Origin: Legionella genomosp. 1 | GTDB taxonomy: Bacteria > Pseudomonadota > Gammaproteobacteria > Legionellales > Legionellaceae | Reading direction: 5' to 3' | NCBI GenBank assembly: GCA_945878975.1 | Contig: CAMCUM010000025.1 | Coordinates: 1 to 35,425 of the forward strand | Length of the DNA: 35,425 bases | Shown: positions 8,500-18,179 of the stretch, one piece after another | How positions within the stretch are numbered: the first letter of the stretch is position 1 | How the letters are laid out: each line of letters opens with the position of its first letter | Notes under the pieces: model-generated | The model's database searches: none | What the model saw: only the letters and a program-made list of their open reading frames with translations | Told to the model about the DNA's origin: nothing | Made by a program: the position numbers and the translations under genes

Positions 8500-9456
8500 T
8501 TACAACTTTGCGTTGATGGCAATTATCTCTGCGTTATCTTCTGAGCTTGTATCATCAGATATATACGAGCTGGATCTATTCCGAGCGATTTTTTGCGGCT
8601 CTTCATCAGAGGTTTCGATTGAGGTATGACCTAAAGAATCAGTAGAGCCAAATAATCCAAATCCTCGCTTGCGTGCATCGCTAAAGCTAGCCGCGGCCCT
8701 CAGAATTCTTACTGGAAGTTCCTCTCTATTTCGCGCCAATACCGCAGTATCTAACCTTATTCTCCTCACGAGCTCGTCTTGTCCAAAATAATGATCAAAG
8801 GGGGTATCAAATATTGGAAAAGATTGCATCGGCTCTTCATCAATAATAGTATCTCTTCTGGCCTGCCCATCAGCTGCAAAAATCATCGCTCTTAAAGCAG
8901 CATGCTGAATAGGACAATGCTCCCATACCTCTTCTAAAAAGCCATGTAATGCCTGCGCATTCATAGGAATTTTTTCTGCAGAGATCACTTTTTGCGAAGC
9001 ATCCACATGAAAAATCTGGATATAGAAATCAGGATGAATCAAACTGGCATGCCGAACAAGTATGGTTAAAGGCCATAATAGACTCGCCATATTGGGCGAA
9101 TAATCACTAGTTTGATAATTGATTCCTATCACTCTTTTGGGCGTTTCATTGGATAGAATCAATTTCCCAGCAGCAATACATTCTGCCGATTTCGACATTT
9201 CTCGATGTTGCGGTATATATTTAGAAGGTCTTCCTGCTCTCGCTAAAACAAGCTGATAGGCATTCGTTACAACATATCGGATAGTATCGGGATAGTCCTC
9301 ATCACATTCAATTTCATTAATATCATTGATGGTATAGAGATCGACTTTACGATATTTCGAGCGCTTTAAATCTTCCAGTTCCGCTTTAGGTTTTAATAAG
9401 GGTATTTGTCCTTGTAATACATTGATTAATTGATCTCTTAAATTTCTTGATGGCAC
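8500..9456 (-). CDS. Uncharacterised 318-residue protein, effector-like tail
   Basis: No family is recognised. The soluble protein has a basic/acidic N-terminus, a segment HFHG-free but rich in hydrophobic strands in the middle (SLLWPLTILVRHASLIH near residue 135), and no signal peptide or membrane segment. The last 60 residues are disordered-looking and rich in Ser, Thr, Asp and Glu (SIETSDEEP, SDDTSSEDN). Such tails occur on many type IV secretion effectors, but that is an inference. The start is a GTG at 9456 with AGGAG eight bases upstream. It is monocistronic between repeats and the peptidase gene, and its length and lack of interruptions support a true gene. Confidence 0.68.
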   Translation of the reverse strand: MPSRNLRDQLINVLQGQIPLLKPKAELEDLKRSKYRKVDLYTINDINEIECDEDYPDTIRYVVTNAYQLVLARAGRPSKYIPQHREMSKSAECIAAGKLILSNETPKRVIGINYQTSDYSPNMASLLWPLTILVRHASLIHPDFYIQIFHVDASQKVISAEKIPMNAQALHGFLEEVWEHCPIQHAALRAMIFAADGQARRDTIIDEEPMQSFPIFDTPFDHYFGQDELVRRIRLDTAVLARNREELPVRILRAAASFSDARKRGFGLFGSTDSLGHTSIETSDEEPQKIARNRSSSYISDDTSSEDNAEIIAINAKL

Positions 9457-9575
9457 TACAATTGCTCCTATGTTTAAAAAGCGATCATTATAATGAATAT
9501 TTTAAGAGCATGGTAGCTATTTTTTAGATATTTTAGGCATTGCGACAGGGGGCGTATTTTTTCATTCGAATGTTG

Positions 9576-10316
9576 TCAATTTGTGCATGCCTCCCTTCCA
9601 TCTAATAAACGCTTACATGCCATCCACTCCGGCATAAACTGACTCATCAACGCGTAAAAACGCCGATTGTGGCTGGCCTCTAATAAATGGACCATTTCAT
9701 GCACAAGAACGTATTCTATGCAAATTAAGGGTTTCTGCATCAAATTTAAATTCAGTGAAATACGACTTTTGAGTGGATGGCACGAACCCCAACGTGATGT
9801 CATCGCTCTCACGCCCCATTCTTTGACTTTCACCCCAATAATGGGCTCCCATTTGGTAATGAGCGCTGGCAATAATGCTTGTATTTGTGTGCGATACCAA
9901 TCCTTCAACAGCAGTTGTTTTTCATCTTCAGTTGTACTGGGCCGCATAAAACAAGCAATATGATTGTCTACAAGCTGAATAGAGGGGCGTTGATGGGTGG
10001 TATGGACTTGGAATGGATAGGACTTTCCTAAATAAAAACCCAATTCTCCTGTTTGTACAGAAGCGGGGGTTTGCTTGGGTCGCGCTTTAATCTTAGCAAC
10101 ATGTGTGGTGATCCAATCTTCTTTTTCAGTCAGAAAGTCATGAATGCGCTGCAAAGAACAACGCATTGGCGCAGAGACTTTGACCACCCCCTGTCTATCA
10201 ATCCGTAAATTGATATTTTTTATGCGCTTTTTCGTAACAATAATCTCCATATCATGGAGCATCACCGTCAATAACTGCTGTGTTGGATGCCGGGTAGATC
10301 TTTGGCTGAACATCAT
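9576..10316 (-). CDS. YgjP-type (DUF45, M48-like) metallopeptidase
   Basis: This 246-residue protein carries the zinc motif HEMVHLLEASHN (HExxH followed by a further His) near residue 206, in the YgjP/SprT-like context YVLVHEMVHLLE. The upstream strand WGSCHPLKSRISLN near residue 177 is the usual DUF45 substrate-groove segment. The middle contains AHIA/IACFMRP-like beta strands typical of the family. It is probably a cytoplasmic zinc-dependent protease of unknown substrate. The ATG overlaps the ftsB stop codon by one base (TAATG), implying coupled translation after ftsB. An internal ATG at residue 19 (MLHDMEI) is an alternative start. Confidence 0.88.
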   Translation of the reverse strand: MMFSQRSTRHPTQQLLTVMLHDMEIIVTKKRIKNINLRIDRQGVVKVSAPMRCSLQRIHDFLTEKEDWITTHVAKIKARPKQTPASVQTGELGFYLGKSYPFQVHTTHQRPSIQLVDNHIACFMRPSTTEDEKQLLLKDWYRTQIQALLPALITKWEPIIGVKVKEWGVRAMTSRWGSCHPLKSRISLNLNLMQKPLICIEYVLVHEMVHLLEASHNRRFYALMSQFMPEWMACKRLLDGREACTN

Positions 10317-10585
10317 TAATTCACAAATTGGTAATAATCTTCGCCCTTCTTAATCATACCTAGCTCGAGGCGTGCTTGTTCTTCGAGCGCTTGGCCGCTA
10401 GATTTTAAACCCATCACATCTGCTTCAAGCGCATTATTTCTAATTTGTAATTTGGCATTCTCTTGTTCCAATACACTGCATCGTGCTTTCAAATGATGCG
10501 CTTGTACTACGCCACCATCTCCTAACCATAGTTTGTATTGTAATGCCAATAATGCAACCATTAACACTGCAAGAATTAATTTCAT
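10316..10585 (-). CDS. ftsB: Cell division protein FtsB
   Basis: FtsB is a small single-pass inner-membrane protein that forms the FtsQLB division complex. The 89-residue product has an N-terminal membrane helix (LILAVLMVALLALQYKLWLG) and then a coiled coil (HHLKARCSVLEQENAKLQIR) leading to the ARLELGMIKKGEDYY tail, which is diagnostic of FtsB. The ATG at 10585 is chosen because GAGGA sits just upstream and the next gene upstream, enolase, ends one base before it. The eno-ftsB order is the common one in gammaproteobacteria. Confidence 0.93.
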   Translation of the reverse strand: MKLILAVLMVALLALQYKLWLGDGGVVQAHHLKARCSVLEQENAKLQIRNNALEADVMGLKSSGQALEEQARLELGMIKKGEDYYQFVN

Positions 10586-10586
10586 A

Positions 10587-11903
<1,317 letters not shown>

Positions 11904-11952
11904 TTAATATACTTCGCGCTGAGCGGCTATGATTATTATTTTAATCGAAAAC

Positions 11953-12297
11953 TCAAAGGATACTTTTTTTCATTTCAGCTATAACATCCCGTAATTTTGG
12001 TAATTCTTGTTGCGTCACAACCCAAACAATATCGCAATCAATCCCTTCAAGATAATTATGAACCAAAACATTTCTAAAACCAGCAATATCTTTCCAAGGA
12101 ATATCTGGATAGTTTGCTTTTAGTTCCAGCGGTATTTTTTGAACTGATTCAGAAAGAATTTGCAGATTACGCAATACTGCATCATATACCATTCGCTTTT
12201 GCCCAAGTTGCTCTCTCGTACAATCTTTCAAATATTCTTGAATCAATGATATCGATGCAAGAATATGCTCAAGATACAAAAGTGGGTTCTTGCTCAT
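11953..12297 (-). CDS. hepT: HepT-like (DUF86) HEPN ribonuclease toxin
   Basis: This 114-residue all-helical protein belongs to the HEPN/DUF86 family. It has the catalytic R-x4-H-x-Y motif as FRNVLVHNYLEG near residue 78 (R-N-V-L-V-H-N-Y). In characterised MntA-HepT systems this protein is a tRNA- or mRNA-cleaving toxin that the partner nucleotidyltransferase silences by adding AMP to the tyrosine. All key residues are intact, so it appears functional. It overlaps the antitoxin gene by one base (TAATG), giving coupled translation with antitoxin made first. Confidence 0.9.
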   Translation of the reverse strand: MSKNPLLYLEHILASISLIQEYLKDCTREQLGQKRMVYDAVLRNLQILSESVQKIPLELKANYPDIPWKDIAGFRNVLVHNYLEGIDCDIVWVVTQQELPKLRDVIAEMKKSIL

Positions 12298-12584
12298 TAC
12301 AATGACACCGCTTCAGAAAGAATTTTTTCGCGAATGCTATGATGAATTGATGTGTCAGGTACAATATCAACTTTTTGTTTTAACAGTGCTTCTAATCGCC
12401 ATTGCAATCCACCCAATGAAAAACCTGACCCCGGTTGCATATGCACCAAAAAATCAATATCACTGTCAGCTGTTGCCTCATTACGTGCCACTGAGCCAAA
12501 CACACGAACATTTTCAGCATGACACGTCTCAGCGATGGCTAAAATTTCACGTTTATATTTTGTTCTCAGTGTCATCAAATTCAT
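12297..12584 (-). CDS. mntA: MntA-like nucleotidyltransferase antitoxin
   Basis: This is a minimal nucleotidyltransferase of about 95 residues with the defining G-S-x10-D-x-D motif seen as GSVARNEATADSDIDFLVHM near residues 31-50. In known systems it AMPylates the HepT toxin and neutralises it. The ATG at 12584 is preferred over the GTG at 12611 because GAGGT lies five bases upstream. The metal-binding aspartates are intact. The pair lies between eno and the peptide cluster, and may stabilise this accessory stretch, though that is an inference. Confidence 0.9.
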   Translation of the reverse strand: MNLMTLRTKYKREILAIAETCHAENVRVFGSVARNEATADSDIDFLVHMQPGSGFSLGGLQWRLEALLKQKVDIVPDTSIHHSIREKILSEAVSL

Positions 12585-12637
12585 GAATACCTCTAAGTTC
12601 CTGTCATACACTCAACATTATATACTTGTGTGATCAG

Positions 12638-14728
12638 TTATACCAACTCAATCACGCGATCCGCCATCGCAATCGTATCAGGTCGATGTGCTACCATAAT
12701 TTGCGTCATCCGGCAGGCTTGCAATGCTTGGTTAATCGTATGCTCCAAACGCATATCCAAATGACTGGTTGCCTCATCTAAAAACAAAAATTGCGGCTTT
12801 TTGTACAGCGCTCGTGCTAACAAAATACGTTGCCTCTGACCGCCTGAAATACTGGATTGCGTCTGTCCAATGAGAGAATCATATCCCATCGGGAGCCCTA
12901 CAATCGTGTCATGAATACAGGTCAGTTTGGCAACCTCATAAACACTGTCCATGTCTATTTCTTCAGCAAAAAAGGTAATGTTGTCTAAAATAGAACCTGT
13001 AAACAACACGTCATCTTGCATGACCGAAGCGGACATTTGGCGAAAATTTTGTAAGCCGAATAATGGCAAGGGGATATCATCCAATAAAATGGCACCTGAT
13101 GTGGGTTGCTCAAATCCCATCATAATTTTAAGTAAGGTTGTTTTACCACAGCCCGAGGGACCAACAATCGCGATTTTTTCTCCAGGCTCAATACTAAAAC
13201 TAATCGCTTTCAATAGCGTTTGGGCCTGCCCAGGATATGAAAAAGCAACGGATTGGACATGGAGAGCACCGTGCATCTGTGCCGGTTGTTGCGTTGGGAT
13301 ATGGATTATTTCTGGCTCATGCTCAAGCAAATCCTGCAAGCGTTGCAATTGAAGCGTCAATCCTTGATATGCAAACAAATATTGAATAAATGCAGCCGAT
13401 TTATTTACCAAAATCATTCTGTACGCCAAAAATGCTAATAACATCCCAATCGATAAACGCTGTGACAATACCAAGCCTGCACCGACACAAATCACCAGAA
13501 CGTATTCCATGTGATATAAGACCTGATTTAACACTCGATAACTAATTTGTATTTGTGCAATTTGGACATCATGATTCAGGGCATCAATATAATCATTGCG
13601 CCATAATTGAAACCAAACATGTTCTTTTAAAAAAGATTTCACTGGCGCAATACCACGTAATGCTTCATGAAACGTGACCGCACTCTTCGCATGCAAAGAA
13701 AGAGCTGAGCTCGCCTGATGCTTGTAAGTTCGCATATTCCAATACAATGCCACTGCATAAATAACCAACATGCTGGCAATCATGCCAGTTAAAATCGGAC
13801 TGTATAACAACATGACGGTCAGCGTGACCAAAATCATCAAACCATCCAAAAACGTATGCATAAAATCGGTGCTCAATTTGGTCTTAAGCTGATCGATAAA
13901 CTGAAATCTGGATTGAATATCGCTAAGATGACGATGCGCAAAATATCGCAAAGGTAATTTTAATATATGTTTAAATACCTCTGCAGCAAATGACTGGGTG
14001 ATCTGAATAGAGGTATATAAAATCAAATGACTACGCAAAAATTCCGTCAAACCTTGTAATAGTATAAAGAGTGTACAACCCAAGCCAATGCGATACATTT
14101 GCGTCAACGCATTCGAACCTACCACATAATCTGTCACATATTGCATGAACATAGGATTGATAATTTGCATCGACTCGATGACTACGGATAACAATAATAA
14201 CATGCCCAATATACGAGGCATCCCAAGAATCGATTTTAACAAAGTCCAGATCGTCAACTTTGGTGATGCATTTCCCACTGACAAATGTTCGGTTGTTTCT
14301 ACTTCTAAAACAACACCAGAATACCGCTCACTGGCAGCCAGTTTTTTATAATGACGGACGCCTAACGCTGGATCATGTATCACTATTTTTTGTCGCTGTA
14401 CCTTTTTTAGGACGACAAAATGCTGATGATTCCAGTGCAATATCGCTGGCGTTTTCACACGCCCCAAGTCTTGAAATGGTACACGCAACACTCGTGTTTT
14501 AAATCCTAAACGATCAAATATTTGACTCATCTGCAATACATTCACCCCACGAACCGACGTATGATGCAATCCACGCAAAGTAGACAAAGACAGTTTACAT
14601 CCCCAAAAATTCACAATCATAGCAATACAGGCATGAGCGCATTCTGCCATTTCCTCTTGTAAGATCATGGGCAATTTTGCTTTTTTTCGAAACCGTAAAA
14701 CCGTTTGCCAAAACTGCATGCTCATCAT
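12638..14728 (-). CDS. C39-peptidase ABC exporter for GG-leader peptides
   Basis: This is a roughly 696-residue, three-part exporter. An N-terminal C39 cysteine peptidase (about 1-150) has the oxyanion Gln24, catalytic Cys30 in LQEEMAECAHAC, His103 in HWNHQHFVVL and Asp119 in HDPALG. A six-helix membrane domain follows (about 165-450). The ATPase domain has Walker A GPSGCGKTTLL, signature ISGGQRQRILLAR and Walker B FLFLDEATS. Such proteins remove leaders after a GG and export the product. The ATG at 14728 overlaps the adaptor stop as ATGA; a start at 14770 is possible. All catalytic residues are present. Within this cluster it should process the two ISGG precursors. Confidence 0.95.
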   Translation of the reverse strand: MMSMQFWQTVLRFRKKAKLPMILQEEMAECAHACIAMIVNFWGCKLSLSTLRGLHHTSVRGVNVLQMSQIFDRLGFKTRVLRVPFQDLGRVKTPAILHWNHQHFVVLKKVQRQKIVIHDPALGVRHYKKLAASERYSGVVLEVETTEHLSVGNASPKLTIWTLLKSILGMPRILGMLLLLSVVIESMQIINPMFMQYVTDYVVGSNALTQMYRIGLGCTLFILLQGLTEFLRSHLILYTSIQITQSFAAEVFKHILKLPLRYFAHRHLSDIQSRFQFIDQLKTKLSTDFMHTFLDGLMILVTLTVMLLYSPILTGMIASMLVIYAVALYWNMRTYKHQASSALSLHAKSAVTFHEALRGIAPVKSFLKEHVWFQLWRNDYIDALNHDVQIAQIQISYRVLNQVLYHMEYVLVICVGAGLVLSQRLSIGMLLAFLAYRMILVNKSAAFIQYLFAYQGLTLQLQRLQDLLEHEPEIIHIPTQQPAQMHGALHVQSVAFSYPGQAQTLLKAISFSIEPGEKIAIVGPSGCGKTTLLKIMMGFEQPTSGAILLDDIPLPLFGLQNFRQMSASVMQDDVLFTGSILDNITFFAEEIDMDSVYEVAKLTCIHDTIVGLPMGYDSLIGQTQSSISGGQRQRILLARALYKKPQFLFLDEATSHLDMRLEHTINQALQACRMTQIMVAHRPDTIAMADRVIELV

Positions 14729-15690
14729 GTCACCGTATAATGGTGAATGGGATCGAAAATCCACCGCCATAATTTCTTATGCGCACCAGCTAATACAGCA
14801 GAACAAGTCATGCCTTGTTGCAAGGGATGTTTTTGACCATTAGCAAAGATAAATTGCTGCTCTAAATACGCTATCACCTTATAATAGGGTTCTCCTATTT
14901 GCATAGGCTTCTCCTCCTCTCGATCACTTAAAATACTCTGAGATATCGATTGAATCCGAGCCTTTGCCACTCCAAAATGTTGATAGGGATAAGCATCATA
15001 ACGCAACGCAATCTCAGCACCGGGTTGTAAAAACCCTGATTTTGATACTGGAACATAGAGTTGCGCGACTAAGGCTGCTTGATGCGGCAAGATCGTTAAT
15101 AGCGATTGAGTCAAATTAACTTTTTGCCCAACATGCGCCTCGAGACTGGAGATCATCCCTCTGATAGGAGCACGCACCACATATGAGCGTAAGGTACTAT
15201 GGTGTAAAATAGCCATTTTCAACTCATGCCGATTGCTTTCTAAGGCCGTGAGTTGATCGCGAAACGATTGATAGGCTGTCGCAGATAAATAATGTTTCAC
15301 CAGCAACGGCTGTAAAGAATGTAAATAGTTCATTTTTACTTGTATGGCACGCTCAAGACGATTTAACCTATCTTGTAACAATTTTTGTTCTGCCAAAAAT
15401 GTTCCTTCATCCAGATTCGTATCCACTACAAACAATGCGGCACCCTTGGGGACCTGCTGCCCAACTGTCACAAAACCACGCGTAATAATCCCAGACCGCG
15501 CGGCATAGACCCTTGCAATGCCTAATTTGGCGTTTAAATATCCCTTCACAATATACATCGCTGTGAAATTCATGCTAAAACCATACGCAATAAAAGCCAA
15601 CACCAGGATTGCAAACCCAGAAATCACCAGAGGATAAGGTGCTGAGACATTCATGCTGACAGAGCCATAGATTTTTTTATCAGAATGCAT
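14725..15690 (-). CDS. HlyD-family secretion adaptor
   Basis: This periplasmic membrane-fusion protein of about 321 residues links the ABC exporter to an outer-membrane channel. It has one N-terminal membrane helix (PLVISGFAILVLAFIAYGF), a lipoyl-like strand (ARSGIITRGFVTVGQQVPKG), a short helical hairpin near residues 105-165, and the returning strand VVRAPIRGMISSLEAHVGQ. A terminal beta-barrel follows. No TolC-like outer-membrane gene is in the cluster, so a shared TolC is assumed. The start is uncertain: the ATG at 15690 gives a slight overlap with the upstream gene, while a GTG at 15732 would lengthen it. Confidence 0.92.
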   Translation of the reverse strand: MHSDKKIYGSVSMNVSAPYPLVISGFAILVLAFIAYGFSMNFTAMYIVKGYLNAKLGIARVYAARSGIITRGFVTVGQQVPKGAALFVVDTNLDEGTFLAEQKLLQDRLNRLERAIQVKMNYLHSLQPLLVKHYLSATAYQSFRDQLTALESNRHELKMAILHHSTLRSYVVRAPIRGMISSLEAHVGQKVNLTQSLLTILPHQAALVAQLYVPVSKSGFLQPGAEIALRYDAYPYQHFGVAKARIQSISQSILSDREEEKPMQIGEPYYKVIAYLEQQFIFANGQKHPLQQGMTCSAVLAGAHKKLWRWIFDPIHHYTVT

Positions 15691-16765
15691 GGTGTTTAAT
15701 CCAGTTTTGCCATTTCTGATAATCATGATCACTAAACTGCTGATGACTCAGCTTTTTTAATAATGTATAAGCCAAATCATGATTATCTGGTTGAGTGCCC
15801 TGTAGTAATGCCACCAATTGTTCGCCACCATGCTGGATGATTTGCTTTTTCCCCTGTGGACTATCTGCTAAGACAGTTAAAATACTCAATGCTTTGTTGC
15901 GATCCGTGACATAAGGAGAATCCAAGAGGTGGATGAAAGGCATACTATCCAGATGACTAAGATGTGAATGATAGAGCGTCGCCGCAATCACACGTAATAC
16001 ATTATTTCGCACCCCCATATCCGCATCATCCACACACGAACTCAGCAACCGGATGATCTCCTCAGGATCTTGAAAATGCCCCAGTAACAGGGCAGCAGCT
16101 TCGCGACGTGCTGGATCGGGGTCAGTCTGCAGGGTAGCAATAATATGCAATTTGTCTCGCACAACGCCTTGCTGAAAAACATCCCAATAAGGCTGTAATG
16201 CAGGATGATGAAACGATGCAATACAATGATACGCTGGGCATGCATTGGTATCGTGATCCAATTGATGCGTCATCGCTAATCGCATGACCCGTGCTTGATA
16301 TTGCATCATTTGCAGCACGACATCTTGCCGTCGAGACAGTTTCGTCCATAAACGACCACGCAAAGCGCTGAAAGCATTCCACCAATACTTGTGCGCTGGT
16401 TTGCTTATAAAACGCATGCGCTGTCTTTGGGCATGATCGATGATTTCTAATGTGGTATAGATGTTTTTGTCTTTGGGATAGTACACCGTTTGTAAATCTA
16501 CAAATTCAAAATCTCCCTGATGTTTGATATCTGAAATCAATTGTTTTCTCTTTGCTAAGAGACCATGATAATCCTGCGTACTCGGATTACCCTGACTCAT
16601 ATTGAGAAACGTCGACATCATTTGCATTTCCAGTGCCTGAATCCTAGGACGATACGCTTGTAATATTTTCTGGGCCGCTAGATCCCCTAAACCATGCACA
16701 TCCACTATATCTCCAGCAAAACTGACGGAGCATACCCCCAATAAAACACCCCACAACATCCTCAT
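15680..16765 (-). CDS. Exported HEAT-repeat protein in peptide cluster
   Basis: No exact family is known to me. The 361-residue protein has a signal peptide (residues 1 to about 17, cleavage near VSFAG) so it should be periplasmic or surface-exposed. The first half is charged and helical, with several Gln, Met and Tyr residues. The second half, from about 185, contains HEAT/armadillo-type helical repeats such as PARREAAALLLGHFQDPEEI and MGVRNNVLRVIAATLYH. Its ATG overlaps the ATP-grasp stop by four bases, so it is translationally coupled to the RiPP enzyme and is likely to serve the same pathway, perhaps as immunity, chaperone or delivery protein. HEAT repeats bind proteins; this role is inferred. 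Confidence 0.82.
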   Translation of the reverse strand: MRMLWGVLLGVCSVSFAGDIVDVHGLGDLAAQKILQAYRPRIQALEMQMMSTFLNMSQGNPSTQDYHGLLAKRKQLISDIKHQGDFEFVDLQTVYYPKDKNIYTTLEIIDHAQRQRMRFISKPAHKYWWNAFSALRGRLWTKLSRRQDVVLQMMQYQARVMRLAMTHQLDHDTNACPAYHCIASFHHPALQPYWDVFQQGVVRDKLHIIATLQTDPDPARREAAALLLGHFQDPEEIIRLLSSCVDDADMGVRNNVLRVIAATLYHSHLSHLDSMPFIHLLDSPYVTDRNKALSILTVLADSPQGKKQIIQHGGEQLVALLQGTQPDNHDLAYTLLKKLSHQQFSDHDYQKWQNWIKHHAF

Positions 16766-17865
16766 GATCGCTCACACAAGGTATTCACTTGCACATGATG
16801 TTTCATGTTCCGATCATAAATATCTTTCATCTGATTGCGATACGGTTCAATACTATGCCGACACGTATCAGGATCCCATGTAAAAGCTGCAGAACGCTGG
16901 AGCATAAATTGAATAAAAATATCTAACATTTTGAAATCAGGATTAAATTCTTCAATCCATAAAAACTGACCTTGCTCATTCACTTCCAAAAATACATACT
17001 CATCTTCTGGCGTTACAATCATATCAATAGATCCAAACACCAAACCCATCCGCTGCATAAATACACGAACTTTGTGAGCAACTGCTTCCGGCAACTCAAA
17101 AGTCTCTATCAGCATACGACCACTATGAATGGCTCGCCAATCAATCATCCCATCGTGATGTTTCTGAGAATGCAATTTCGCAGCAACCAAATAATTTCCA
17201 AAACAGGTGATACGCAATTCAAATTTTTTCTTGATCTCTACTTGAAAAATCCCGGGTACCGCTTGGAGGATATGTCGCTTTGGTAAATTTTTGTTTTTGA
17301 CTCGCGCCGTATACGTAATTTTGGTCTGGTGTGTTTCAAACCAAAAATGCGAACACATCGGTTTATAGACAACCCCAGATAATTCATAGGTATTTAAGAA
17401 TTGTGTAATCTCCTGGGGATCATTAGAACAGAGCGTTGTAGGAATCACAAACCCAGCTTCGCTCGCTATTTTCAATTGCAATAACTTAAAATTAGCCCGA
17501 TATGCCGCATCTTTCGGATTAATCCACCATGCATTGGGCGCCAAATTACTGGTAAATGATTCAAAAAACAATTTGTTTTCACGCGCCACAAACACATAAT
17601 CTTTCACATGAACAGCCTGTTTCGGAAGGTAAGGTTGTCGCGCTCTGCGCCACCACACCACATCATAATGATCCGCAAAAATAGCGGCGTCATCATCCAC
17701 GCTCTGCCATTGATAACTCTGATTATCAATGAAAACGGAATTTTTTTGCAGAGTAGGATGATCAGCTGTAAATAAAAAAGATACTCGATGCCCCAGGGTT
17801 TCTAATGCAATTTTGACTAAAATAGCATGGGTATCATCTGGCTCGGTTGGAATTAAAAACTTCAT
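16762..17865 (-). CDS. Graspetide-type ATP-grasp peptide ligase
   Basis: This 367-residue protein belongs to the ATP-grasp RiPP maturases (MvdD/MvdC/MdnC-like), which phosphorylate acidic side chains of a precursor and close ester or amide rings. It begins MKFLIPTEPDD with the VVWWRRARQPYLP segment near residue 75, an ATP-binding central domain with GVVYKPM and KKFELRITCFG, and the metal-binding site FLEVNEQGQFLWIEE near residues 308-322, which matches the family's E-x-N-x-x-GQ-x-LW. The ATG at 17865 is preferred, with GGAG seven bases upstream, over the 17910 start. Two GG-leader peptides lie directly upstream on the same strand and a C39 exporter lies downstream, as expected for a graspetide cluster. 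Confidence 0.93.
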   Translation of the reverse strand: MKFLIPTEPDDTHAILVKIALETLGHRVSFLFTADHPTLQKNSVFIDNQSYQWQSVDDDAAIFADHYDVVWWRRARQPYLPKQAVHVKDYVFVARENKLFFESFTSNLAPNAWWINPKDAAYRANFKLLQLKIASEAGFVIPTTLCSNDPQEITQFLNTYELSGVVYKPMCSHFWFETHQTKITYTARVKNKNLPKRHILQAVPGIFQVEIKKKFELRITCFGNYLVAAKLHSQKHHDGMIDWRAIHSGRMLIETFELPEAVAHKVRVFMQRMGLVFGSIDMIVTPEDEYVFLEVNEQGQFLWIEEFNPDFKMLDIFIQFMLQRSAAFTWDPDTCRHSIEPYRNQMKDIYDRNMKHHVQVNTLCERS

Positions 17866-17917
17866 AAAAGCTCCATAAGAGGTATTTTCCTCAACCTCAT
17901 GTATATCCAAAATATTT

Positions 17918-17983
17918 TGGTGGACACGTTACTGTGCTTTTTTTCCGAGCCCTAACGGTCGCGAAAAAGCTGTGTGTCCACCA
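17918..17983. promoter_or_regulatory. Intercistronic inverted repeat, possible attenuator
   Basis: Perfect 10-bp arms TGGTGGACAC (17918-17927) and GTGTCCACCA (17974-17983) enclose an inner GCTTTTT/AAAAAGC pairing. The structure sits between the precursor genes and the ATP-grasp gene, all on the minus strand. A stem-loop here could end or stabilise part of the transcripts so that precursor mRNA exceeds enzyme mRNA. It lacks a clear terminal U-run, so complete termination is not expected. Confidence 0.7.
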
Positions 17984-17998
17984 TGAATCGATAACTAC

Positions 17999-18166
17999 TT
18001 AATGATCTAAATTCAAATCAAATGACATATAATTGAATGTAGTCGGTTCCAGAGTAGCCATCCGAAACGGAACAAAGCCTCCTGATATCGCTTCGGTTTC
18101 CTGTTCATCTAGTTCTACTATAGTCGCCATATCGTAAGCTAAAACACGTTCGTTGTTACTATCCAT
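17999..18166 (-). CDS. Graspetide precursor peptide B
   Basis: This is a 55-residue RiPP precursor. The leader (residues 1-30) holds R7-x-L-A-Y11 and ends EAISGG, a double-glycine site for the C39 exporter. The predicted 25-residue core (31-55) starts FVPFRM. It holds Thr38, Thr42, Thr43 and Ser48 as possible hydroxyl partners, with Glu40, Asp50 and Asp54 as possible acid partners. There is no Lys in the core, so ester rather than amide links are expected. The tail FDLNLDH has D-x-x-x-D spacing. The ATG at 18166 has a strong AGGAGGAG site just upstream. It is a paralogue of peptide A, 13 bases away. Confidence 0.85.
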   Translation of the reverse strand: MDSNNERVLAYDMATIVELDEQETEAISGGFVPFRMATLEPTTFNYMSFDLNLDH

Positions 18167-18179
18167 TGTATGCTCCTCC

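Noticed and set aside
12951-13352. 133-codon frame opposite the ABC exporter
   Set aside because: It is a shadow of the ATPase domain coding sequence.
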